A stretch of DNA of 64,000 nucleotides, taken from CALKAL01 sp051846895. Its GTDB lineage: Bacteria; Bacillota; Bacilli; Bacillales; Alkalibacillaceae. The notes below the pieces were generated by a model. It ran no database searches. It was not told the DNA's origin and saw only the letters and a program-made list of their open reading frames with translations. Made by a program: the position numbers and the translations under genes. Shown here one piece after another: positions 17,500-24,822 of the stretch (position 1 is the first letter of the stretch; every line of letters begins with the position of its first letter). Location of the stretch: the NCBI GenBank assembly GCA_051846895.1, contig JBPYCQ010000014.1, forward strand, positions 1 to 64,000, written 5' to 3'.

Positions 17500-17981
17500 T
17501 GGAAAACTTTTTCGCAATTGCGATGTCTATTGTCGCTGTCATAATGGCGTCAATTATGATTGTCATACGTTCTAAAGTTGCTAAACGTCCAGCAACTGTA
17601 AAAAAAATTATATTGCCACCTTTATTTATGAGTACAGGGGCATTCATGTTCATATTTCCTTATTTCAGAGTACCATGGATACAAGTGTTAGAGGCTTTAG
17701 CTATTGGTGCAATTTTCTCTATCCTTTTGATCGTTACAACTAACTTTGAAATAAAAGGGAATGACATTTACTTAAAGCCATCAAAGGCATTTATATTTAT
17801 ATTAGTCATTTTACTAGTTGCAAGAATCATATTAAAGACTGTATTAGGGCAAGAGATTGCTTTTGGTGAACTTGGTGGAATGTTTTATTTACTAGCATTT
17901 GGTATGTTGGTCACGTGGCGAATGACGATGTTAATAAAGTTCATAAAAATAAAAGAGCGAGTTCATATTGATCAAATATAA
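17499..17981 (+). CDS. ccdC: CcdC family membrane protein
   Basis: 160 aa. Homologue of B. subtilis YneJ/CcdC: the KVAKRPATVKKIILPPLFMSTGA block and about five membrane segments are characteristic. It lies downstream of ccdA, as in B. subtilis, where it was linked to cytochrome c biogenesis by position, though it is not essential for it. The ATG shares its A with the stop codon of the MrpB-like gene. A terminator follows. Confidence 0.88.
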   Translation: MENFFAIAMSIVAVIMASIMIVIRSKVAKRPATVKKIILPPLFMSTGAFMFIFPYFRVPWIQVLEALAIGAIFSILLIVTTNFEIKGNDIYLKPSKAFIFILVILLVARIILKTVLGQEIAFGELGGMFYLLAFGMLVTWRMTMLIKFIKIKERVHIDQI

Positions 17982-18017
17982 AACGGGCAATTGATAATAT
18001 ATTATCTTTGCCCGTTT
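17981..18017. terminator. Bidirectional terminator between ccdC and yneK
   Basis: 10-bp perfect stem (17981-17990 with 18008-18017) rich in A/T at both bases, located between convergent genes. Confidence 0.75.
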
Positions 18018-18445
18018 GTTTGTTCTAGTAAATGTTTATAAGGTTTAAAATCTATATTTTTCTCGTTTAATCGTTTCACTAAAAATTTATGATCTCGTTT
18101 TGGTGTTGCTAAAATATAGCCTTCTACAATTACGTCTATTGTTATTTTATCTTTTTTTCGTATTAAGGCTAATTCTCCAATCTTTGCAGCGATTTTTTGT
18201 TTAGCAACATCACGGAACAATTGAGGGACAGGTTCTACTAAATCATTTAATAATTTCTTTTCATTTTCACCCCATAGATGAACCGTTTTATTGACATAAT
18301 GCTCTTCCCAGTCGATAATAGATTTACCGTCTTCTTTAGGTAGTTTTTTCAAAAACTTACGGAACATAAAAAAACCACCGATTGCCAATAAACCAATCAT
18401 GATAAATCCCCAGAAAATTAATAAATATATGACGATGTTTGACAT
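18002..18445 (-). CDS. yneK: DUF2621 protein YneK
   Basis: 147 aa. One N-terminal membrane segment (about residues 4-26), then a cytoplasmic domain with a conserved DWEEHYVNKTVHLW start, matching B. subtilis YneK (DUF2621), which is next to ccdC there too. Function unknown. ATG 18445 was chosen; a TTG two codons upstream is also in frame. The C-terminus overlaps the shared terminator. Confidence 0.85.
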   Translation of the reverse strand: MSNIVIYLLIFWGFIMIGLLAIGGFFMFRKFLKKLPKEDGKSIIDWEEHYVNKTVHLWGENEKKLLNDLVEPVPQLFRDVAKQKIAAKIGELALIRKKDKITIDVIVEGYILATPKRDHKFLVKRLNEKNIDFKPYKHLLEQTNGQR

Positions 18446-18484
18446 GTTCAATCACTCGTTTCATTGAGGTTTATTAGATAGATA

Positions 18485-18581
18485 TGGTGGGACTGTCTGG
18501 GAATCGAACCCAGCAAAGACGCAACGCGCCTCCCAAAAGGTTTTGAAGACCTTGACAGGCACCAGCACTGTAACCAGCCCC
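18485..18581 (-). tRNA. selC: tRNA-Sec (anticodon TCA)
   Basis: 97 nt including an encoded CCA. The acceptor stem is GGGGCTG/CAGTCCC plus an eighth G-A position. The anticodon arm is AAGGT-CTTCAAA-ACCTT, with TCA read from 18546-18544. There is a long variable arm (AGGCGC/GCGTCT with one G-U) and a CTGGG/CCCAG T arm with TTCGATT. The long acceptor, long D stem and UCA anticodon mark it as the selenocysteine tRNA. It supplies UGA decoding for the selenoprotein genes nearby. Confidence 0.96.
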
Positions 18582-18595
18582 ATAATTCATTATTT

Positions 18596-18624
18596 ATTAT
18601 AGAACGTCATATCCTTTAAAACAA
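18596..18624 (-). promoter_or_regulatory. selC promoter
   Basis: On the minus strand, TTGTTT (-35, 18624-18619) and TATAAT (-10, 18601-18596) are 17 bp apart. The -10 ends 15 nt before the mature tRNA 5' end. Confidence 0.7.
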
Positions 18625-18759
18625 GTAAATAGAAACCAGTATTTTGACAGTTTTCAAACTTTACTTGGACTTTTCACGACTATTTCGATAAAATATTAGA
18701 TACAGCACCATTTTCTTACAATTTAATTATCGTTGATAGATTTAAAAGGAGGGCTCTGG

Positions 18760-19842
18760 ATGAATAATCGTATAGCGTCACTTGCGATGATAGAAATGCT
18801 CGAAACACATCATAGTTCAGGATTAGTATATAATTTTATGGAGTGGATTAATCGTGAGCAATTGCAAGTAGTCACCTTAATTGATGAGGATTTAAACATA
18901 ACCATTACATCATATTCAGTCAAGTCAGTCTTAGGGTTCAGTAATGAATGTATGATAGGAAATAAGCTAATTGATTATATTCATCCAGATGAACATGAGA
19001 AATTTTACGATTATTTGAAGACATTAGATTATACAAAGAAAGTTATGGAAACAAGAGTTTTACATAAGGATGGGCATTACATTGATGCTCAATTTTACTC
19101 AGGTGCAATTTATGATGACCATACTAATGATAAATATTTTGTCGTTTGTTTTAGCGATATTACAGAGCACAAAAAAGCTAAAGAAGCTTTGACTAATACA
19201 GAAAAGCTATCATCTGTTGGACAATTAGCTGCTAGTGTCGTTCATGAAATACGCAACCCATTAACATCTATTAAAGGTTTTCTACAATTATTGAAAAATA
19301 GCAATGATGCGATTAAAGATGAATATTTTAGAGTAATGACGGAATCAATTGAAAAAATCGAGTCTATTACATCTGAATTATTATATATTTCAAAGCCTAC
19401 AACGAATAACATAAAAGATGAGGATATTGTTTCAATTGTAGATGAGGTTTGTATGTTAATGCGTTCTCAAGCGATTATGAACGATATTAAACTTGAATTT
19501 ACATGTGAAATGGAACAATGTGCAATTCAGTGTGATCGCTCTCAAATAAAACAAGTTCTTATAAATTTAATTAAAAATGCGATTGAAGCAATGCCTGAAA
19601 GCGGGACTATTAAAGTTAATATTTATCGGAATGAACAATTAATCATCGATGTTATAGATGAGGGTGTTGGGGTTCCTGATGAAATTAAGGAAAAGCTAGG
19701 GGATCCATTTTTTACGACTAAAGAAACAGGTACGGGATTAGGCCTAATGGTGACAAAAAATATACTTGAAAATCATGGATGTACATTGTCAATTCATAAT
19801 AATAAAGAACGGGGAAGTATTTTCAGAATTACTTTTCCATAA
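18760..19842 (+). CDS. PAS-domain sensor histidine kinase, sporulation-kinase-like
   Basis: 360 aa, no clear membrane segment, so likely cytoplasmic. A PAS domain covers about residues 30-140 (ITSYSVKSVLGFSNECMIG, then VVCFSDITEHKKA). The HisKA domain has the phospho-accepting His162 in VVHEIRNPLTSIKGFLQLL. The ATPase has INLIKNAIEAMPE (N box), DEGVGVP (G1), FFTTKETGTGLGL (F/G2). This layout resembles the KinA/KinE family feeding the Spo0 phosphorelay. No response regulator is adjacent, consistent with an orphan kinase. AAAGGAGGG precedes ATG 18760. It lies between selC and selB. The signal sensed is unknown. Confidence 0.88.
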   Translation: MNNRIASLAMIEMLETHHSSGLVYNFMEWINREQLQVVTLIDEDLNITITSYSVKSVLGFSNECMIGNKLIDYIHPDEHEKFYDYLKTLDYTKKVMETRVLHKDGHYIDAQFYSGAIYDDHTNDKYFVVCFSDITEHKKAKEALTNTEKLSSVGQLAASVVHEIRNPLTSIKGFLQLLKNSNDAIKDEYFRVMTESIEKIESITSELLYISKPTTNNIKDEDIVSIVDEVCMLMRSQAIMNDIKLEFTCEMEQCAIQCDRSQIKQVLINLIKNAIEAMPESGTIKVNIYRNEQLIIDVIDEGVGVPDEIKEKLGDPFFTTKETGTGLGLMVTKNILENHGCTLSIHNNKERGSIFRITFP

Positions 19843-19861
19843 TAGTAGGTTGGTGTACAGC

Positions 19862-21718
19862 TTGAGCAAAAAACATTTTACTATTGGAATGGCAGGACAT
19901 ATTGATCACGGTAAAACTGAATTAACAAAAGTTTTGACTGGAATTAATACAGATCGATTAAAGGAAGAAAGAGAAAGAAAAATTTCTATTGAATTAGGAT
20001 TTGCTCCTTTTATTAAAAATGAACAATTATCTGTAGCAATTATAGATGTCCCAGGGCATGAAAAGTTTATAAGACAAATGATTGCTGGAGTTGCTGGAAT
20101 AGACCTTACTATACTAGTGATTGCAGCTGATGAAGGCATCATGCCCCAAACAATTGAACATATGGAAGTGTTGAAATACTTAGAGATTGAAAATAGTATC
20201 ATCGCTTTAACTAAAGTTGATCTCGTTGATGATGAGTTATTAGAATTAGTGATAGACGATGTCAATTCAAAGATTAAAGGCACCATCTTTGAACATTCTC
20301 CGATTGTTCAAGTAAGTTCGATAACTGGTACAGGAATTAATGAATTAAAGCAATTAATAATCAAGCAATTAGAATTTATTAAGCCGAAGAGCCATTTCGG
20401 TTTTTTTCGTATGCCTATTGATCAAAGCTTTCATGTGCATGGAATTGGTACCGTTGTACGTGGAACAATTTTAGAAGGTCAAATTAGCGAAAAAGATACA
20501 ATTAAAATAATGCCCCATAATAAAACAGTTCAAGTTAAAAGTATTGAGCATTTCGGTAATAAAACAGACCGATTGTTTGCAGGTAATCGGGCGGCAATCG
20601 CTATTTCTAATATTTCTGTACATGAAGTGAGAAGAGGGGATGTTTTAACGAATCAAACTCATCCGATAATCTCAAATAGAATCGATATTAAGTTACACAT
20701 CAGTCGATATTTAACGAATAAAATTAAACAAAGAACCCCGATAAAACTTCATAGTGGAACTGCTGAAGTATACGGAAAAATTATTTTGTTTGATAGAAAT
20801 GAAATTGATTGCGAAGACGAAACAGTATATGCGCAACTGCAATTAGATGATCCAATTTATGTACTGAAAAATGATCACTTTATTTTAAGACGGGCTACAC
20901 CTATCGAAATGATAGGTGGAGGGAAAATCATTACACCTAATGCACAGAAACATAGATTTGGTGTACAAACTGTAGAAGAATTAAAGAAAAATTCCGTGCT
21001 TTCTTCTGAGGAATTACTATATGAAAAAATTAGAGCTAGTGAAGGGCTACATATAAACCAGCTTACTGATGAGTCGGAGCTTGTTAATGATATTATTGCC
21101 GAAGGTCAAATAATTGAATATAAAAAGTTTGTTTTTACTTCTGATTTTATTCATATGATGGAACAAAAAATTAAAAAGTTACTATCTGAGTTCCATCAAC
21201 AGCACGGATTATTAAAAGGAATGGATAAAACAGATTTAATATCAAAACTTCCTCTGAATCAAGAAAAAAATAAAATGGTTGTTGACTTTTTAGTAGAAAA
21301 TCAAGTGGTTAAGCAGGAACGTGTCTATGTGTCTCTAAATGACTTTAAACCATATTTAGATGATCAATTAAAAAAACAAATAGATAAAGCTCTAGTTAAA
21401 ATGAAAAATGATGAAGTTATGGTAAAACCAATTTCTAGTTATTTGAATGAATTCGATCGTAATCTACATTATGATATTAAAACTTATTTATTGGATAACA
21501 ATCTAATTATTAAACTAACAGATGAGTTATACTTGCATCATAATGTGTTTAATCATGTTATAAACAATCTAAAAGGTCAATTTAATGAATCTTTTAACTT
21601 ACAAGAAGCAAAAGAAGTTGTTAATGTTTCTAGGAAATATTTAATCCCACTATTGGAAAAATTAGATCAACTTAATCTTACTAAACGTGATGGTCCAAAT
21701 AGAACGTGGATAAAATAA
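19862..21718 (+). CDS. selB: Selenocysteine-specific elongation factor SelB
   Basis: 618 aa. EF-Tu-like GTPase that carries Sec-tRNA to UGA codons marked by a SECIS hairpin. The G domain has AGHIDHGKTEL (P-loop), DVPGHEKFIRQMIAGVAGID (G3), and ALTKVDL (G4). The EF-Tu-like domains follow, then a C-terminal half of winged helices (ending YLIPLLEKLDQLNLTKRDGPNRTWIK) that reads the SECIS. The start is most likely TTG 19862 (MSKKHFTIGMAGH); GTG 19853 is also possible. The upstream in-frame extension overlaps the kinase gene and is not used. A strong terminator follows. Confidence 0.95.
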   Translation: MSKKHFTIGMAGHIDHGKTELTKVLTGINTDRLKEERERKISIELGFAPFIKNEQLSVAIIDVPGHEKFIRQMIAGVAGIDLTILVIAADEGIMPQTIEHMEVLKYLEIENSIIALTKVDLVDDELLELVIDDVNSKIKGTIFEHSPIVQVSSITGTGINELKQLIIKQLEFIKPKSHFGFFRMPIDQSFHVHGIGTVVRGTILEGQISEKDTIKIMPHNKTVQVKSIEHFGNKTDRLFAGNRAAIAISNISVHEVRRGDVLTNQTHPIISNRIDIKLHISRYLTNKIKQRTPIKLHSGTAEVYGKIILFDRNEIDCEDETVYAQLQLDDPIYVLKNDHFILRRATPIEMIGGGKIITPNAQKHRFGVQTVEELKKNSVLSSEELLYEKIRASEGLHINQLTDESELVNDIIAEGQIIEYKKFVFTSDFIHMMEQKIKKLLSEFHQQHGLLKGMDKTDLISKLPLNQEKNKMVVDFLVENQVVKQERVYVSLNDFKPYLDDQLKKQIDKALVKMKNDEVMVKPISSYLNEFDRNLHYDIKTYLLDNNLIIKLTDELYLHHNVFNHVINNLKGQFNESFNLQEAKEVVNVSRKYLIPLLEKLDQLNLTKRDGPNRTWIK

Positions 21719-21752
21719 ACGAGCTCTCTGATAGATTGAGAGCTCGTTTATT
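21714..21752. terminator. Bidirectional terminator between selB and selD
   Basis: 15-bp perfect stem (21714-21728 with 21738-21752), A/T-rich at its base on both sides, between convergent selB (+) and selD (-). Confidence 0.88.
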
Positions 21753-22809
21753 AATTAACATATAAGTCATAATCCTGTTTCTCACTCACATGTCCGATTA
21801 TTTTAGCGTCGTATCGTGCATGGTCATTAATTCTTTCAACATATATCTCTGCTTCTTCTTGAGGCATAGAGATAAGTAGACCACCAGATGTTATAGAATC
21901 AGCAAGAACGAGTTGATCATAAGAAGTTAGATGCTGACTGAAATGAACATCTTTTTTGACCCAATCTAGATTAGCTTTAGTTCCACCTGGAATAGTACCT
22001 TTTTCAGCTAGTTCATATGTTCCTTGAATTATTGGGATTTGACTTAAATTAAGATGTAGCGTCTTATGGCTACCTTTTGCCATTTCAAGGGCGTGTCCTA
22101 GTAAACCGAACCCTGTCACATCTGTCACAGCAGATACTTTAAAATCTTTTAATAGTTGGGCAGCTCGTTTATTTAATTCACACATCCAGAAAATGGCCTT
22201 ATCGGATATTTTTTCGGTTGCTAAACCTTTCTTAATGGCCGTAGTAATAATTCCAATTCCAATAGGCTTCGTCAACACAAGTGCATCGTGATTTTGGGCG
22301 CGATTGTTTGTATAAATTTTATCAGGATGAGCAACCCCTGTAACTGAAAGGCCAAATTTCGGTTCATCATCATCAATTGAATGGCCACCAATAATTGATC
22401 CACCTGCCTCATGGACTTTGTCTTCAGCACCTTGCAAAATTTTTGCTAAAGTATCTGCACCATACTTCTTAACAGAAAAGCCGACTATGTTTAGCGCTGT
22501 AATGACTTTTCCACCCATCGCATAAACATCGCTTAACGCATTAGCGGCAGCGATTTGTCCAAACAAATAAGGATCATCGACAATGGGAGTAAAATAATCG
22601 ACCGTTTGAATTAAAGCTAAATCATCAGATATTTTATATACACCAGCATCATCTGAGCTATTTTGACTAAATAATACTTGTTCATTATGTGGGTGTACTT
22701 TCACTTGACTCAACACTTGAGCCAATTCGCTAGGCGCGAGTTTGCAACCTCAGCCAGCTTTTGATGACAAAGATGTTAATTTAATAATTTCATCTTTATT
22801 TCGACTCAT
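21751..22809 (-). CDS. selD: Selenide, water dikinase SelD, itself a selenoprotein (UGA = Sec20)
   Basis: 352 aa when the TGA at 22752-22750 is read as Sec. Makes selenophosphate from selenide and ATP, the selenium donor for SelA. The N-terminus reads MSRNKDEIIKLTSLSSKAG-U-GCKLAPSE. Sec stands where E. coli SelD has its catalytic Cys in GCGCK, and the ATP-site Lys follows. Downstream are QTVDYFTPIVDDPYLFGQIAAANALSD split over known motifs, GGHSIDDDEP, and TDVTGFGLLGH. Start ATG 22809 or the adjacent 22812, both after GGAGGTGA. A conventional caller would start at 22725 and lose the catalytic site. It is divergent from the SelW-like gene. Confidence 0.95.
22727..22739 (-). other. Candidate SECIS hairpin in selD
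   Basis: On the minus strand, TCGC-GCCTA-GCGA begins 11 nt after the UGA. It can extend to AACTCGC/GCGAATT (outer pairs reach 22742-22724) with one C-A mismatch. Position and size fit bacterial SECIS elements, which lie inside the coding sequence just after UGA. The loop lacks the classical apical GU, so this is less certain than the hairpin in the SelW-like gene. Confidence 0.5.
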
Positions 22810-22945
22810 CATCTCACCTCCAAAGGCAATTATAGATATTATACAAAATATTAATCGTCGTTCATAAAAAAATGTATTATCCTTGAAAACAAATCGGTTA
22901 TTTAATAGTCTTAATATAGATAAAATAATAGAGGAGGCTAACAAT

Positions 22946-23188
22946 ATGGACTACAAAGTATCAATTGAATTTTGTATGCAATGAAACTACGCACCAAAAG
23001 CTGCGAGTCTCGCAGAAGAATTATTTACCCATTATCGTCACCAAATTTCTGAAATGACATTAACACCTTCATCAGGAGGTAAATTTGAAGTGACTGTTAA
23101 TGGGAAAATCGTATATTCAAAGCTTGACACAGGTGTTTTTCCAAAACAAGAAGAAGTCATTAACATAATTGAATCTACTACCTTTTAA
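22946..23188 (+). CDS. SelW-like (Rdx family) selenoprotein with CxxU motif
   Basis: 80 aa with TGA at 22982-22984 read as Sec13. The protein begins MDYKVSIEFCMQUNYAPKAA, giving the CxxU redox motif of the SelW/SelT/SelH (Rdx) thioredoxin-like family. The family's other signature follows: MTLTPSSGGKFEVTVNGKIV and KLDTGVFP. These are thought to be thiol/selenol oxidoreductases; the partner is unknown. GAGGAGG stands 8 nt before the ATG. A stem-loop follows the TGA. It lies between selD (opposite strand) and selA, which supports Sec decoding. Without Sec the frame is split and no ordinary caller would report it. Confidence 0.93.
23001..23015 (+). other. SECIS hairpin of the SelW-like gene
   Basis: CTGCGA-GTC-TCGCAG: a perfect 6-bp stem with a 3-nt loop containing GU, starting 16 nt after the UGA. 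Bacterial SECIS elements have a short stem and a GU in the loop at about this distance, read by SelB. The hairpin is seen directly; SelB binding is inferred. Confidence 0.8.
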
Positions 23189-23197
23189 ATCGTTGTT

Positions 23198-23226
23198 AAA
23201 GCATGCTTACTTAGAGCATGCTTTTC
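23198..23226 (+). terminator. Hairpin between the SelW-like gene and selA
   Basis: 10-bp perfect stem (23198-23207 with 23215-23224), 7-nt loop and a short T tract. It may terminate or only attenuate transcription into selA. Confidence 0.6.
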
Positions 23227-23272
23227 ATATGGTAATCAACATTAATTTTTATTTATGAAAGTATGTGAGCAT

Positions 23273-24673
23273 ATGGGTAATGAAATGTTACGTTTTATAA
23301 GACCGGTACATGAATTAATCCAGCATAAGAAATTAGTTGAGTTTAGTAGAGAAAACCAATTATCAAATACTTTAATTAAAACATTTGTTGTTGAGGCAAC
23401 AAATGCAGTTCGAAAAAATATTCAAAATGATCTACATGTTAATCATGAGGAAGAAGTTACAAATTTGATTATTAATCAAACAATTGATTTAATTAGGCAA
23501 TTTCTTTCCCCGCGTTTACAGAGAGTCATTAATGGTACAGGAACGATTCTACATACTAATTTAGGAAGAGCAAATATTCCTGAGTCTGCGATTAATCGTG
23601 TTGTAGAAGTTGCACGATACTACTCCACACTTGAATACAACTATAAAAAAGGCAAGCGGGGCTCAAGACATGATTTAGTTGAACATTACTTAACTAAATT
23701 AACAAATGCAGAATCAGCTTTAGTTGTTAATAATAACGCGGCGAGTGTGTATATGATTTTAAAAGCTTTTGCAAAGGCGAAGGAAGTGATTGTCTCCCGT
23801 GGAGAGCTCGTGGAAATAGGGGGTAGCTTCCGGGTTTCTTCAATCATGGACGAAAGTGATGCGATATTAAAAGAAGTAGGAACAACAAACAAAACACACC
23901 TATATGATTATGAACAAGCTATTAATGAAGACACAAAAATGATTATGAAAGTACATCCGAGCAATTTTAAAATGATTGGCTTTACTTCAACTGTTGATCG
24001 AAAACAATTAGTTGAGTTAGCTAAAACGAACAACCTCATATATTATGAAGACTTAGGAAGTGGGATGTTTGTAGATTTAAAGAAATGGGGAATAGGCGAT
24101 GAGCCACTCGTTAAAGATGTTGTAAAGAGTGGGGCAGATATAATTTCTTTTAGTGGAGATAAATTATTAGGTGGACCACAAGTTGGAATTATTGTTGGAA
24201 AGAAAAAATGGATTGACTATTTAAAACAGCATCAACTAGCTAGAGTGTTAAGAGTCGATAAAATGACTTATGCAGCTCTTGAAGAAACGTTAAAATTAAC
24301 ATTTACGGAATCGTTTAATAAAATACCAACTTTACAAGCAATTTTAACTCCATTTAAAAATGTGAAAAATAGTGTGGATTCATTTATTAAGCAGCTACCG
24401 ACTTTTAATCAACTTAGTATAAGACCTATTCAGACACAATCAAACATCGGTGGAGGTACATTGCCAGAAGAAACGATTGACTCTTATGGACTACATTTAA
24501 GTGGTTCTTGTTCTGCGAATTTTATAAGTGAAGAATTAAGGAAGAAAACACCTCCGCTTGTTTGTAGAATTTCTGAGGATAAAGCAATAATTGATTTCAG
24601 GACAATTCATCCAGATGATCAGCCGATCATGATTGAACATTTTAAACATCTCGATCGTATATTGTCCAATTAA
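23273..24673 (+). CDS. selA: L-seryl-tRNA(Sec) selenium transferase SelA
   Basis: 466 aa. PLP enzyme that converts Ser-tRNA(Sec) to Sec-tRNA(Sec) using selenophosphate. The PLP lysine is Lys297 in SFSGDKLLGGPQVGII. INGTGTILHTNLGRANIPES, STLEYNYKKGKRGSRH and YEDLGSGMFVDL are family blocks. Length is close to the 463 aa of E. coli SelA. Three in-frame ATGs compete (23255, 23273, 23285): 23273 has GTGAG at a usable distance, while 23285 gives MLRFIRPVHELI, which aligns best with relatives. It completes the Sec pathway with selC, selB and selD. Confidence 0.95.
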   Translation: MGNEMLRFIRPVHELIQHKKLVEFSRENQLSNTLIKTFVVEATNAVRKNIQNDLHVNHEEEVTNLIINQTIDLIRQFLSPRLQRVINGTGTILHTNLGRANIPESAINRVVEVARYYSTLEYNYKKGKRGSRHDLVEHYLTKLTNAESALVVNNNAASVYMILKAFAKAKEVIVSRGELVEIGGSFRVSSIMDESDAILKEVGTTNKTHLYDYEQAINEDTKMIMKVHPSNFKMIGFTSTVDRKQLVELAKTNNLIYYEDLGSGMFVDLKKWGIGDEPLVKDVVKSGADIISFSGDKLLGGPQVGIIVGKKKWIDYLKQHQLARVLRVDKMTYAALEETLKLTFTESFNKIPTLQAILTPFKNVKNSVDSFIKQLPTFNQLSIRPIQTQSNIGGGTLPEETIDSYGLHLSGSCSANFISEELRKKTPPLVCRISEDKAIIDFRTIHPDDQPIMIEHFKHLDRILSN

Positions 24674-24712
24674 TAAAATAGTTTTTCAATCTTCAAAATA
24701 CTTCTCAAACGT

Positions 24713-24741
24713 TTTACTTATTTACTATTTTCATATAAAAT
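24713..24741 (+). promoter_or_regulatory. Candidate aconitase promoter
   Basis: TTTACT (24713-24718) and TAAAAT (24736-24741), spacer 17 bp, about 80 bp before the acnA start. A regulator site (CcpC, CodY) was looked for but not convincingly found. Confidence 0.45.
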
Positions 24742-24822
24742 AGAGTAGTGCATAAATAGGTGATTTAATTACGTTACAAATTAAATCATAGAACGAATCA
24801 TCTTTAAGGGGGTAAAAAGATA

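Noticed and set aside
21751..22725. SelD as a 324-aa protein starting at 22725
   Set aside because: That start has no ribosome-binding site and removes the catalytic Sec and ATP-site Lys. The GGAGGTGA-preceded start with UGA read-through restores the full N-terminus.
22750..22944. Apparent 64-aa minus-strand protein ending at 22750
   Set aside because: Its last 19 codons are the start of SelD before the Sec UGA; the upstream part is the non-coding gap between the divergent selD and SelW-like genes.
22813..22945. Promoters in the divergent selD/SelW-like gap
   Set aside because: Several TATAAT-like boxes exist on both strands, but no -35 partner at normal spacing was convincing.
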